Shown here piece by piece: positions 38,671-53,700 of a DNA stretch of 64,000 nucleotides. The stretch's first letter is position 1. The number at the start of each line of letters is the position of its first letter. Origin of the DNA: Amphiura filiformis (Eukaryota; Echinodermata; Ophiuroidea; Amphilepidida; Amphiuridae); NCBI RefSeq assembly GCF_039555335.1, contig NC_092629.1:35279537-35343536 (forward strand). Direction: 5' to 3'. The notes under the pieces are model-generated. The model searched no databases. It worked only from the letters and a program-made list of their open reading frames with translations, and was not told where the DNA came from. Made by a program: the position numbers and the translations under genes.

Positions 38671-38734
38671 TTAACTATACAAGACTTTTCATTCTAATTG
38701 AAGATCCAAGTTTTGTTGGTCCCCGTGCTCCACC
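38671..38734 (+). other. 5' leader part of GTPase exon with upstream acceptor
   Basis: A long T tract then TCTTTTCATCAACAG (ends 38670) makes a strong 3' splice site. The following 64 nt lead to CCACCATGG, an ideal start context. The leader is therefore spliced to an upstream non-coding exon, as in vertebrate Cdc42 genes. Confidence 0.75.
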
Positions 38735-41700
38735 ATGGCAACAAACATCAAGTGTGTACTAGTAGGTGATGGAGGTGTAGGTAAAACATGTTTACTCATA
38801 TCATATACAACAAACAAATTTCCTTCAGAAGATGTTCCAAAAGTAAGTATATTTTTCCTTTGCTATTTGTTAGTGTCCATGTTTTGACCCATGATATCAC
38901 TATGACACTGTCTTTGAAGAGCTATCAAATGAAACGGTTAGGCCTACAGCTCGCTAGTCATAATGGTCGTTAATAGTCATCAGATTCATGAAGTCATAAA
39001 GGTCGCTAGTCATGACGTGTAGTTTCCTATACCACGAGTTCGCTAGTCATAAACAAAACAAACGGGTTCGCTAGTCATAAACAAAGGTTCATAAGTCAGA
39101 AGGCCCACTAGTCATAGGCCTAATAGAAATTATTAATCGTTTTATACCGGAAGTGACCCCTTAATGACCGTTGACCAAAAATCTGTGCACATGGGTAAAT
39201 GCATGCGTGCGAGTCGAGTGGCGACGCTGTCCTACGTAATCTGTTTTAAAGTTGAAATCACATTTTTGAGCCCTATGACCCCTGAATGTCCTTTGACCCC
39301 ACAGGTCAAAATCGGTTTTAAGTAGGTGAGTGCTAGAGCAAATGTAAAGGTTGACAGAAGAAAGAAATAACCTGTACGACCAGAAACTGCTGAAATGCAA
39401 GAGTCTAGCCGAGATCGGCTAAACTTAGAAGAAGCAGAAACTGCTGAAATACAAGAGTTCAGCTCGGCCGGACTAAGAACTTGACAGAAAGAGGACCTTA
39501 GCCAAATACCATTTGGGAAATTAATGGTCATAATCTCCAGGATGCAGGATGTCTAATAATGATGTATATTAATAAGGATACAATAATAATATCAAAGGTC
39601 AAATTTTCAAAAAATAATGGTCCAAATTCAATTTAAAAAAAAAAATCTATTTATTCGTCTTTACAAATGAATACAAAAAAGGATATTTTTTTTTATTATG
39701 AGAAGTCATCTTATTCTAGAATCATGGGCCCAAGTTCAACAACCTCCCAGCAAACACAAAACATTTTCGACATCATTCGCAAAAGGTTAAATAATGTTGC
39801 CAGAAAACGTTTAAATGTCGGGTTATATAAAGGGTATATAAAGGGTATAAAACGTTTTCATAACATTCAACAACGTTTTTTTGATACCTTACTGCAAATA
39901 TTCTAATATAATGTTATTTAAGTGTTGACAAAATATTTGGCAAAAATGTTTGCAAAAAAATATTTTACAATAACATTTTAAAACATTTTAAAATATGTTT
40001 GGAGTGTTTTTTCATACAAAAGGTTTTAAAACGTTTTCATGACCTTTAAATATATAACCCGACATTTAATGTTATTAAAACGTTTTTACCAAATCCGAAA
40101 ATCCAAAATATAAGCTGTTAAAAACGTTTTGTGTTTTTGCTGGGCTTACATTATAATCAGTTATTAGGTGATGTTTGATACGGATTTGTGTGATACAATA
40201 TAATGGTAGAGGTTTCTGTATCTGAAATGGACCCGGACTCCGATGTAATCCGTATCACCCAAAACCGAACCTAATAACACTTTTATCATACAGTTCAAAT
40301 AATTGACAACGCAGTGGCATTGGATGTGAAAGGTAGATGACATCAATCGCTATGTGCTGTGTAGGCTGGATCCTTCAGTCTTTCAACAACTACGCACGGT
40401 CATCGGGTTGTGCTGAATAAGGCAACGTGAAGGATTGTGGGTAAAAAAAGCGCCACCATTAGAGGCCAGAAGGATTCGGGCTATGTTCTGTGCGTGATAT
40501 TAACCCGGATATCAACCCTAGAACTACTGAGCCATATTTTGTACTCACGGACTACGAAGAGAGGGGTGGGGGTATTGCAACCCTCCCCCCACTAATTTTT
40601 AATTATAAACGTCATATACCGTTATCACTGGTTAGGCCTATATTTGGTACTGATGTATAGCTATGGGTCACCTCTACCCAGTGATACCAAAATATAAAGT
40701 CAAACATTCCCAACATAATGTCGCTATGACGTCATAATGTGAGGGCGCCCATGCAAAATTGGGAAATTCTGGCTATGTGCAAAATTGATTCATCGGTTAA
40801 AAATTCTACAAAATGCGATTTTCACCGAATTTTCTCCTAAATATAAAAGGAAATGATTATTTTCACCTAACGAGTAAAAAGTCAGTAGCTCTTGGAAAAA
40901 TTTCACAAGTGAAAATCATTGGAGGCATCACCACCCCCTTTCTATGGTCATCTTTGATGGTCGGTCCTACCCCGGGTAAGGTGCTGGGGTAAAACTAAAA
41001 AAAATTGTATCACTATAATGAGCGCAAAGGATGGATATACGGTTAGCTTACTAGCTTAGGTCGTTTGGGTGTAAATGCGATGCGTGGACCTTATTTAAAA
41101 TTCGGACTAGCGAGCCTTCGGACTGAGTGAACCTTTTTTATATTCTGACTAGCAAACCATATTTAAATTTCGGACTATAGCGGATCTTCGGACTAGCGGA
41201 TCTTCAGCTAGGCTAGCGGACCTTCGGACTAGCGAACATTCGGACTAGCGAACCTTCGGACTAGTGAACCTTCGCACTAAGCGGTCCTTCGCACTACCCT
41301 ACATACCGGTACGCCCCTGCTTTGAGCTTTACATTGAATAATTTTGTACTGAATTCCAATATAATGATTTTTAAATCATTAAAAAAATTCATCGGTAGTT
41401 GTCGGTTCTTGTATTTTAAGAAACTTGGATCAAGTTTGGAATATATTTGACCTCAATTACGTACGTACATAACAATGTGATGATATTGTTTTGTTTTTAT
41501 CTTAGGTGTTTCCCTGGGAGGTGTTTGGCGCTGTTCGCATTGATCCTTATGCTGCCAACTTACTGCTTGGTGGTAAACCATACGCATTGGAACTTTTTGA
41601 TACATCAGGTATTTTAATACCAATTAAAGCCATATTATAACATTTGCTGAGGAAGACGCCCTCACTGACTTTTTTAAATTCCCTTTTTACACTATTAAAT

Positions 41701-44700
41701 TGTACTTTATTAAACCAACATACCCTGCAAAAGCAAGACTCTAGGTGCTGTAGTTTTGTCAAAATCCGAGATTTTGAATAAAACGCCGGAACGGGCGCTT
41801 TATTATTACGATGGAATTATTAGTCGAACGCATACACGATGTTCATAACACACAGTACGTACACGGCGTGCGGGACGGTGATATACACAACAAAGGGTCG
41901 TACCAAAACATGACCGAAGGAGTGGTACGTATTGGCGACATGTGCGCTGGTAGTAAAATCCAATGTTCGTTGCTTTTCCGTAGAAAAAAAAAAAAAAAAT
42001 AAAAAGGGATATATCTGACAGTAAAAGCTAACATTTTATGGCAAAGAAATGCTAATCTATTTTGTTTGAAAATGTTATAATATGGCTTTAAATGGAAGGG
42101 GGATGATTGGTATCTTGCGTTAATAGCATATTAATCAACCATTTTCTATAATTTGGCCTCGTTACGTGTAGACGAAACATTTTTGTTGAAAAAAAAAGGA
42201 AGAGTGTGGTCTAATGGTTAGGGTACTAGCCTTTAGTGCATGAGGTCCCGGGTTCGATCCCGGCGGTGGAGATTTGACTTGGGGAAAATATGTCTGTAAT
42301 TAATTGGCAACCTCTGTAGATTAAATTCAGACTTCCGCTGTCCCCATGGTTCATTTAGAATTGGGTAAATGAATCATGAAAGTACTCCGTCCTTTGGAGG
42401 GGGTGTTAAGCCGTCGGTCCTGTGTACAGAGAGCCATGCATGCCTGTACATCTCGCAGCCAGTTTCGAAAAGAGTAGGGTGTTAACCCCTTACTGTTCCC
42501 AACCCATCCTGGTGTTCAAGTGGATCCCAATGGAAACACCGGTAATAAGCTTCAATAGTAGCTTTCATGGGTTATCCAGGGTTGTCAAAAACAAAAACAA
42601 AAACAAAAAAAACCGAACAAATAAAATAAAATAAATATAGCTAAAAAACTTCGGCCGCGATTTTGAATTTCAATAATTATGACTGCCATAGGGGTATTAG
42701 ATAAAAATACCTTTAAAATGAATGGGGCGCCCAAAGGGAGTTTTGATGTGATGTGCTGAAATGTAACTGTTTGGGTAAAATTGTCTCCTTTATAACAAGC
42801 GGGTTGTTTTTAAATAGAAGGAATGAAGCTCAATTTATCATTTCGGTTACTATTGTTAGGCTATGGTATATCATGGGAGAGGGTGTTCAGTGGCGGATCT
42901 AGAGCAGTCAGAGGGGTCAATTTCATGTTTCTTCTGACACAACCCCTATAATAGCTACGCCACTGTAATCTATAGTCAACTGGCTGGACTTACTATTTTT
43001 GAGTGGAAATTTTCACATCCAATCCTGAACGCATCATCATGCCCTACTGATCATCTGGCGGTAAAATCTCAAAAATAGTTACGTCCATTTGACTAGATTA
43101 TAGTTCAAATATTATTGTTACTACCTGGATGAATGATAATCTTCATGAACTTACACATTCTTTTTGTGTCCAATGCATTTTTAAAACATTAAAGATGGCA
43201 GATATTCAATACATTGAAATTCGTAAATTATTCTTAACATATTTGGGTGACAAGTCTTTTGCACTTTGTGAAAGGTGAAAGAATTTATGACAATGAAGTT
43301 ATATTTGTTTTTGTTCCTGATTTTTTTAAAAATTTCTCTTTACTTCACAGGTCATGCCGAAGATTACCACAAACTTATACCACAAACAGATGTCTTCCTT
43401 GTTTGTTTTTCAGTTGTCTCGCCTTCATCTTTTGAAAACGTTAAAGAAAAGGTAACTTAATAATATAAAAAAATGTATAAAAAATAAAAAGCAGGTGAAA
43501 TTTATGATTATTGGAAGGTGTGTTATGTTGTGAGAATTAAAGGCACCAATTATAAAGATAGCAATACTGGCTAGATCAGGAAACACAGGCCAATCAAATT
43601 AAAAAATCATTCAATACTATACAGAAACCATTTAATCACCATTCATGTCAGAAAAGTATATCAAAGAACATATCAAAAGTCCCCAAAAGTCCAAGTAGTG
43701 CATGGAACAGTGCCTAATTTGCATAAATCCAAAATGGCCGCTTATGCAGGGGAGAAATTTCAAATTTGGTCAATTGTTGTTAAAAATAATACCAATGTAT
43801 TCCTTCATCCGTCATAAGGATTCAAAAAAATTGAAAAATGCTCTGATTTTGATAAAAATGGTTTCATATTGCTCCGCTTGCAGAAACATAAAAAAAAAAG
43901 AATAGTTTGCCATATCTCAGGTGGTTTGTTATCTTGGTAACATGACAAAGAAGATTGAATTCCATTGAGCCCTGTTGACCTTGACCTGTTTTGTGATGTT
44001 TCCTATGTAACAAAACATCAAAAACAATGCAACATTTCTCATTTTGATTTATTTTTGTCGAAGGAACAATTTGACACCAGTTGGATTAAAATTGGAGCAC
44101 ATTTCCTTTGTAAACGACTGTGGACCCCAAAATTTGACCTTTGTGCTTGCCTATAACTCAAGAACCGCATGTCGGAGAATGGTCAAATTATACTTTTTCT
44201 GATTCCATATGATGAGAGCAAGACATTGATATTAAGCGGCCATTTTGGATTTATCGGCATTCTGTTATTCGGTATTATCGTCTCAGGATTTATGCAAATT
44301 AGACACTGTTCCGCTACTTGGACTTTTGGGGACTTTTGATATTTTCTTTAATAGGGCAGACCGGGGCAAAGTGGACCAAAATTTTGGTCCAGCCCAAACA
44401 GGGTTACAAAGCAAGGCAAGGCAAGGCAAAACTTTAGGTTTATAATCTTACATTAGGACTGCAACTCGGGCTGCAACTAACAAATGCCATTAATAAAGTT
44501 CATCAAAAACGCGGTTTTATTGAATGGTGTGAACTTGAAAAAAGTCGTGAAAGTGGAGCTGAAGTGGAGACTCGGAGTGGAGATGGCTTTACAGAAATGC
44601 ATCCCCTTCAGGTGTGTCTTCATTGTCACCACCACTTACGGCCTATATCAGTATGGCGGATACAAGTATTGCCTGAGTCACTGACGTCTGTTTTCGGTGT

Positions 44701-47700
44701 TCCACTTTGCCCCATCCACTTTGGACTATTGTCCACTTTGTCCCTTTCCACTTTGCCCGACCACATGAGATTTCTCCCGACATGCATCACTGTCATGTAC
44801 GCCAATGTATGCTAGCCCTGTGGCATGCATGGAGTAGGCTTAAGCCCATCTTTCATTAATATGGCTATCGAATTAATTCAGCAAGGGCACAGTGCTTTGG
44901 CATATGAATTATAATTATTCCTATATATTATCAGATTAAACATATGAAAAACAGACATTTTCTGTAAAAAGCACACATGACTCACACGAACGCCCCCTAT
45001 CACAAACAATGCTACATCCATGTAGTCCATACAGGACCAACGCAATATTTAGCACCATAATCCACGGCGTTGATTATAGTACTAAATATTGCGTATTGGT
45101 CCTGTATGGACTACATCCATGCCGTGTTCTAAATATAATGAGCTTGGAGATTGAGGGCAGCATATACATAAGTTAATGGGTGTGTTTCGTTTTGCCCCTT
45201 GGTCCACTTTGCCCCGGTCTCCTACTTTTCTGAAATGAATGGTGATTGAATGGTTTCTGTTACAATTAGTGGTGGGTGATTTTTTAATTTGATTGGCCTA
45301 TGTGTCCTGACGATTTAAAAGGATCTCCTTCGCACAAATTACATGTAGTAGGGAGTAACGGTGTATGTTGTTGAGATTGTTGCTGGTTGTGATCTTTAAA
45401 AGTTAATTAAACGTGTTGATTGTGGTTTATATAAATAACTTTATTGTGCTTCAGTGTGGTCCTTGCAAGGCAGTAAGTGGGGTTGTGTCCCCCACAGCTT
45501 ACCCACGTTTCACTCAAAATTACGGTCCCCCAGGGGACTGGTGCACACCGACATCGCCTGGCTAATAATTACTTAGTACAGCAGATATGCTAAAATAAAT
45601 ACCCGGGATCGATACACGTGAATGTGCTGTGCACGATTTTGATATTCAGACGAAAATCTTTGGATACCGGGGTAGAAAATGATGAGTATCTCCCGTAATT
45701 GATTTCGTCTAAAGAAGCCAGATGTGGTTCCTTGCACTTGAATATATGTATTGAACAGACATGATAGTCGTTAGCTTGCGTCTTGAGAAAGACGCTTGCG
45801 TCTTGAACTCAAAAACTGACAATAATTCTGATTTTTATATGTGCCGAACTATATAGCGCAGTGTATAGGCCAATCGTGGAGGTAGTCTAAAAGCAGATGA
45901 CCCATGGCGTACCATGCTCACTCACACACAGCGAGGTCAGTCACCGGGCTATTGTCAGTAGCCTTAGTCAGATGTCATTCGGCCCATTATGCGTCTCAAA
46001 ACTATTAAACAGGTCGGAACAAAATGGCCATGCGTGGCGGTGGATTCAACCTACAATGGCGATTTCTGCCATGAAGATATCGGGGCGATGACACTGTGTG
46101 GTGTCAACCCGGTTATCCTGAGATTCATAATCCATACACTAGACAAACGGACGTCCCGCTACACTGGGACGTCATTGCACTCGGCAATTTCGGCGTCCGG
46201 GAATTTTGAATATCGCGTATTGAGAGACGGATGTTTTTATTCGTTTTTATGGTCAATATGAGTTTGTCTTAAATAAAACTAAGTGATTCGTGCTTGATAA
46301 TTATTTTTCTTACATAAAGCATAATGTTGTGATTGCCGGAGACTTCCTTTAAAGCCATATTATAACATTTCCACACAAAATAGATCAGTATTTCTTTGCC
46401 ATAAAATGTCAGATATGTCCCCTTTTAAATTTGAGCCGAATAACTGAGGTAAAGCAAAGAAAATTGGAATTTATTACCAGCGCCGATGTCGCCAAAGTAT
46501 CACTCCGTCGGTTGTGTTACGATACTATCCTTAGATGTGTATATCCGTCCCACACGCCGTATACGCACTGTGTTATGCATCGTGTACGCGTTGGACTAAA
46601 TATTTCCATCGTAATAATAAAACGATGGTTCCTGCGTTTTATACAAAATCTCGGATTTTGACAAAACTACAGCACATATACTCTTGATTTTTGCAGGGTA
46701 TGTTAGTTTAATAAAGTACAATATAATCATGTAAAAACAGAATTTTGAAAACATATTTTTTTTTTTTTTTTTTTTTTTATTTCTTTTTTTTCCAGTGTAC
46801 ATTTTACAATCATAGTTTACTCAGATAAATACAGAAATTTTGATTTCTATACACCAGGTATTTTTAAATATTAAACAATACATAAACAGTACCAGCACAC
46901 ACACACTCTCACATACATATTTATATAGCATTTGATTTGTCTAGCTTTTACAATAAGAAGAAAATGTTTAGTTGAAAAGTCCTTCCAAACCTGCCATTTA
47001 TTTTGATAAACTCGGTATTTTGAATCTTTTAAAAGAATGAATCTTTCCAATTTATGATAATATTCTATTTCCTTCTGAAGAGGGATAAAAGAAAGGGTCG
47101 AATTTTGGCATCTTTTTCTGTATATATAAAACTTAGTTAGAATGAGAATTAAATTGATAGCACTATTTAGTTTTCCTAAATCTGTCCCGAAAAGAATATG
47201 ATATCGGTTGAATGTGATAGGTATACCGAGTTTTTGTAAACACCAGGTTTCGAGCTGAGACCAAATGGGTTTAACCTTTTTACAATCTGATAAAAGATGA
47301 ATTATCGTTTCGGGTTCCTTGTTGCAAAAAGTACATATATTATCATTTCTTTTGCCAATTATAAACATAAATGTATTTGTGGTAAGAATTCCATTTAAAA
47401 TTCTGTACTGAAACCACCGTAATTTTGTATCCATTGTACATTTAAATGGCAACAAAGAATATACCTTCCATTCATCATCTGAAAAGCTACTATTTAATTT
47501 TACTTCCCATTTTCGTTTTGCTCTTGGTATCTTTGAGGACATAAGTTGTTTACAGATTGATCTGCAACCTTTTTTATCTTTTAAAATAAAACTGAAATGA
47601 AATGGGATAAACGGCTTAGGAATTGCAATAAATGTAGCGTTTTCCTGAAATAGATGCTTGAAATTACTCTTAATTGCGCAAATTACACTGTTGTATTCCA

Positions 47701-50700
47701 AAAAATTTAGCCGTAATCCATAATTTGTTTCAATTTCATGAAGAAAGAGAAAACGGTTTTGGTTAACATGGACAAGGTCAGAGACAAAATCAATACCTGC
47801 TGTCCGCCATTTTTTATAATTTATTTCTTTACCACCAATCTTAAACCATTCGTTTTCCCATAAACATGATCTTAACACATCATCAATTGTATTAGGATTG
47901 TGTTTTTTCTTTTACCTTAGACCAAGATAAAGAACTTCTTTCCAAAAAACATTTTGGGAATTTTGTGCTACTTTTAGTGTATAATTTGCGCCCTTTTCAA
48001 GATCATTAATATGTATACCAGTTGAAATAGAAAAAAACATCAATCCTTTAGCATCAATACATCCATTTACAATTCGTCTAATCCATGTACATTTCAATGC
48101 TTCAAAGAATAAATCTACTTTAACCAATCTTAATCCACCTTCAGAATAATCATTTGACAATTGATCTCTACTTATTTTATCTCTTGTACCTTTCCAAATA
48201 AAATTATAGATTTTCTTTTGTAAATCTTTTATAAAGTCTTTTGACGGGTTAGGAATTGAAAGAACAAGGTGGTTAAACTTTGGTATCAGTAGGGATTTGA
48301 CTATAGTTATTCTTCCAAAAACTGTCAAGTTTCTTTTAGACCAATGATGCATTACCTTTGTCACCGACTCCATAACCTTATCATAGTTCAAATTAACCAT
48401 TTCAACCAAATTGGTTGAAAATTGTACTCCCAATGCAGAGAATTGTCCGTCTTCAACCCACTTTAGATTTTTATTTGTAATGCCAGGGTTTGGTTTTCTA
48501 CCTCTAAGTGACCCAATATACACAACATTTGTTTTATCCTCGTTTATTTTCAACCCTGACAAACGCTCAAACAAATCCAGTGTTTTTAACGTTTGTAGTA
48601 AACTTTCATTACTTCCATTTAAGATCACAGTCGAGTCATCAGCGTATTGGGTGATTTTACAATTAATATTTTCAACTGTAATACCACATATATCAGTATT
48701 TTTTCGTATGAGACAGCCCAACATTTCAGCACAAATTAGAAAGATATAAGGGACAAAGGGTCCCCTGTCTGCAACCTCTACCTAAATCGAATTGTTTTGA
48801 GGAATTTCCATTTACCAAAACTGAGGATTGACTTTATTATAAAAAGTTTGATCCATTTTGTAAAAGATGGACCGATATTTAGAAAATCTAATGTTTTAAA
48901 AATGAATTTATGAGAAACGGAATCAAACGCTTTTTCAAAATCTATAAGCAATAGCATACCTGGTTGGTCATGTAATTTTGTGTATAAAATTAAATCATAA
49001 AGTAATCTTATATTTTCTCCAATATACCTTCCTTTCATAAAACCTTTTTGATCATCATTTATTAGGCTTGGTAAAATCTGTTTCATTCTTTCAGCAATAC
49101 ACGATGAAGCTAGTTTATAGGTTATATTTAACAAAGTAATAGGACGCCAATTCTTTAGGAATTGTTTTGGTTTGTTTCCTTTAGGAAGGAGGGTAATAAT
49201 CCCTAATCTCTGCGTAACTGATAATTCCCCTGATTCATATGAGTAGTTCAGAGAACGTAAGAGAAAACCTCCCAAGTCTTGAAAAAAAACTTTCCAAAAT
49301 TCAGTGGTAAACCCATCAGACCCAGGACTTTTATTGTTTGACATTTTCTTCAAGGCAGTTAAAAGTTCGTTATAAGTCAAATGCCCTTCGAGCTTTTTTA
49401 ATTGATCTTGAGTTAATTGAGGTAAATCTGATCTTGAAAGATTTTGGTCGAATTCTCCAAATATAAATTGTTGTCTTTACATTCATACAGTTTCGAGTAA
49501 AACTTAAAAGTTTCTTCCATTATTTGGTATTGATCTTTTATATCATCCCCGTTTGCATTTTGTAAATGAACGATTGCTTTATTTACACAGTTTCTTTTTT
49601 CCAAGTTCACAAAATATTTAGATGGTTTTTCTCCGTGTTCTATCCATCTTGCTTTGGATCGTAACATTACGCCTTCCATTTTTTCCTTCCTCATCTCCTC
49701 TAATTCGGACTTTTTAATTTCAACATTTTCTAAAACGTCTGTATTGTTTGAATCACCTAGCTCTTTTTCTAAAGTTTCTATATCTCTTTCAAGTATTTTT
49801 TCTTTATTTTTATTTTTTTTGTTTTTTTCTGATGCATATTTGATCGTTTCCCCCCTTATCTCCATGAGCAATACTTCAAGAAACAGTTGTTCATTTATCG
49901 TAAACTCGAGCTCACTTGCAGGGATTTGATTTATATTATTTAAGTTATATGGTGATACTGCATATTGTTTCTTAACTTCACTAATTTTTTCTTAATCCTA
50001 TCTATGTAATCAATTTCTTTTAATAGCGTATTATTGAATTTCCAAAAACCTTTCCCACGTTTAATAGGAGACACGTCGAGCGAAAGACTAATAAGAGAGT
50101 GATCTGTTCGATATCCAGGGTCTATTTTAGATTTCACTAAATATGTTGTAAGCTCTTCCGATATCAGAAAAAAATCTAATCTGGACTGTTTTAAAGGAGT
50201 TGGTTGACGCCAGGTATATCTGCGAGAGTTTGGGTTTTGAAGTCGCCACGGGTCTATCAATCCAAGTTCTTCTTTCATTTCTAAAACAGTTTTTCTCGCT
50301 TTTGGATTATTTATGCGAATATAATTCGAGGTATCTAATTTTGGATCTTGAACCAAATTCCAGTCACCACATAACACACAATGGGCATTATCAAATGTTT
50401 CTATTACCCTTTTAATGTCGTGATAAAAGTTTGGCTTGTCATCATTTGGACCATATATTGATATAAGTGTTATACGAACATTGTTAATAGATACATCTAA
50501 AGCTACCCAATTTCCTTCTTCATCATTTTGTGTTGTATGGACTTTATAATCTAAATTGTTATTGAGAAAAATGGCAACTCCTCTTGAATTTGAGGCAAAA
50601 GAGCTAAAAAAAGCTTCACCTCCCCATTCAGCTTTTACCATTATTTCCATATTCTTATCAAAATGAACATCTTGCAAACATAATATTGAAACACTTTTGT

Positions 50701-53700
50701 TACGCAAATAATGCAAAACATCTCTTCTTTTTTGTTTAGCATTTAAACCCCGGCAATTCATTGATAGAATTTTAACATCATTAGCCATACTTAATCATTT
50801 TCAATGTCTATAATGGTATCATGGAACACGTTTCATGAGGTAATTGTACATAGAAAACTCTAGACATACATATAAATTATACTTTGATAAATATGGCCAC
50901 TCACCCGCACACACAAACAGAACCATGCAAAAAAGAACATGTAAAAAAAACAAAGAAAATTGGAACAAAATCTTGGTAGATACCCAAAAAACAAACATAA
51001 AGAAACTAAAAAAGTATCTACACACCGCACTCATCTCCGAGCCGACATGGAAACAGCATTTAAGAAAGGCAAACTTTTTTTGTCTGATTTTTTCAGAATA
51101 GTAATTTGTAGCATGTTTTGTTTTTATCAATCAAGCTCCAAATATTACTCATTTTGTTCAAATTATTGTTTTTGTTCAAAACCATACATAATTTAAAGTT
51201 GCATTTTTTTTTTTTTTAAACAGTAGTATGTACATAGGTTTCCTATTTAAACAAAATTTACCAGCAAATGTTACCTTTCTGCAGTATCCATGTAAACTAT
51301 AAATGCATTTAAACCACTAACGTGGTATAAAGCTATAGTATGAAACGGCCAATACATATAATAAAGTGGATAACATTGGAAACTAATTATATTACATAAG
51401 TATTTTCCTTTCACCAAAGGCATTCAGACAAGAATGGCCTATGATTTCACAGTTTATTTTGTTTACATAACAATCATAGATTGTTATAACATAAACAATA
51501 CATAATTATCATAAAGTGGATCCATTGGAAGCTATGTGACATAAGTATTTTCCTTTCACCATTGGCATTCAAACAGAAAATGATTTCACATTTTATTTTG
51601 TTTACATATATAGATTGTTATAACATAAACAATACATATCACAAATTGGATAACATTGAAAACTATGTGACATAAGTATTTTCCTTTCACCATAGGCATT
51701 CAAACACAAAAAAGGGGCCTATGATTTCACATTTTATTTTGTTTACATATTTTAGATTGTTATAACCTAAACAATACATAGAGTAGATAACATTGGAAAC
51801 TATGTGACATTAGGTATTTTCCTATCACCATAGGCTTTCGAACACAAAAAGGCCTATGATTTCACATTTTGTTTTGTTTACATATTTATATATAGATTGT
51901 TATAACATAAACAATCCATATCATAAAGTGTGTGATGAGTATTTGCCTTTCACCATAGGTATTCAATCAAACACAAAAAGGCCTATGATTTCACATTTTA
52001 TTTTGTTTATATATTTATATATAGATTGTTGTAACATAAACAATCCATATCATAAAGTATGTGATGAGTATTTTCCTTTCACCATAGGTATTCAATCAAA
52101 CACAAAAAGGCATATGATTTCACATTTCATTTTGTTTACATATTTATATATATAGATTGTTATAACATAAACAATCCATATCATAAAGTATAAGATGAGT
52201 ATTTGCCTTTCACCATAGGTATTCAATCAAACACAAAAGGCCTATGATTTCACATTTCATTTTGTTTATATATTTATATATAGATTGTTATAACATAAAC
52301 AATCCATATCATAAAGTATAAGATGAGTATTTGCCTTTCACCATAGGTATTCAATCAAACACAAAAAGGCCTATGATTTCACATTTTATTTTGTTTACAT
52401 ATTTATATATAGATTGTTATAACATAAACAATCCATATCATAAAGTGTGTGATGAATATTTGCCTTTCACCATAGGTATTCAATCAAACACAAAAAGGCC
52501 TATGATTTCACATTTTATTTTGTTTACATATTTATATATAGATTGTTATAACATAAACAATCCATATCATAAAGTGTGTGATGAGTATTTGCCTTTCACC
52601 ATAGGTATTCAATCAAACACAAAAAGGCCTATGATTTCACATTTTATTTTGTTTATATATTTATATATAGATTGTTGTAACATTAACAATCCATATCATA
52701 AAGTATGTGATGAGTATTTTCCTTTCACCATAGGTATTCAATCAAACACAAAAAGGCCCATGATTTCACATTTCATTTTGTTTACATATTTATATATAGA
52801 TTGTTATAACATAAACAATCCATATCATAAAGTATAAGATGAGTATTTGCCTTTCACCATAGGTATTCAATCAAACACAAAAAGGCCTATGATTTTACAT
52901 TTTATTTTGTTTTGTTTATATATTTATATATAGATTGTTGTAACATAAACAATCCATATCATAAAGTGTGTGATGAGTATTTGCTTTTCACCATAGGCAT
53001 CCAAACACCAAAAGGCATATGATTTCACATTTTATTTTGTTTACATATTTATATATAGATTGTTTTGACCTAAACAATACATATAGTAGATAACATTGGA
53101 AAGTATTTTCCTTTCACCATAGGCTTTCAATACACAGAAAAAGCCCATGATTTCACGTTTTATTTTGTTTATATATAGATTGTTATAACATGAACAAATA
53201 TTTTACAATATATATCATAAAGTGGATAACATTGAAAACAAGTATCTTCCTTTCACCATAGGCATAAGCATCATAAATGGTTTTGTTTGTTTTGGGTGTT
53301 TTTTTTTTATATCGTCGTACACATTTTCTGACTTTTCTTGCTTTTATAAGTTTATATTTTACAATTTTATGATACGATCCGAACACAGAAAGTGATTTGT
53401 TTTTTCAACACCCAATGTCATTTTTTCACTAATGTCATTACCTGTACTACCATAACTTTTGAGACTTTCTTTTCCAAACCCAAAGTTGTACATAAAATTT
53501 ATATGGTGTGCACATTTTATTTGAAACCGATTAAGGACTGGTTCATAATCAGCATTTTTTTTTCTTTTCAGCAAAATTAATATTGTTCGATATAAAGGAT
53601 GCCGTTGATAATCTATCAATAGCTTGTTTGCAGTGTCAAAGAAAAAGACTTGCTATAGCATAGCTTGTTCTATTATTTGGTGTACATCTTCCAGGCACTG

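Noticed and set aside
13257..42262. tRNA genes at the two A/B-box sites
   Set aside because: Both heads run into SINE bodies and do not close an acceptor stem.
52331..52837. 168-codon open frame with repeated [12 protein letters not shown]
   Set aside because: It lies in the 129-bp satellite; the period is a multiple of three, so one stop-free unit gives a long frame automatically.
51340..53270. CRISPR-like array
   Set aside because: Repeats are contiguous without unique spacers, and the DNA is eukaryotic; this is a satellite.
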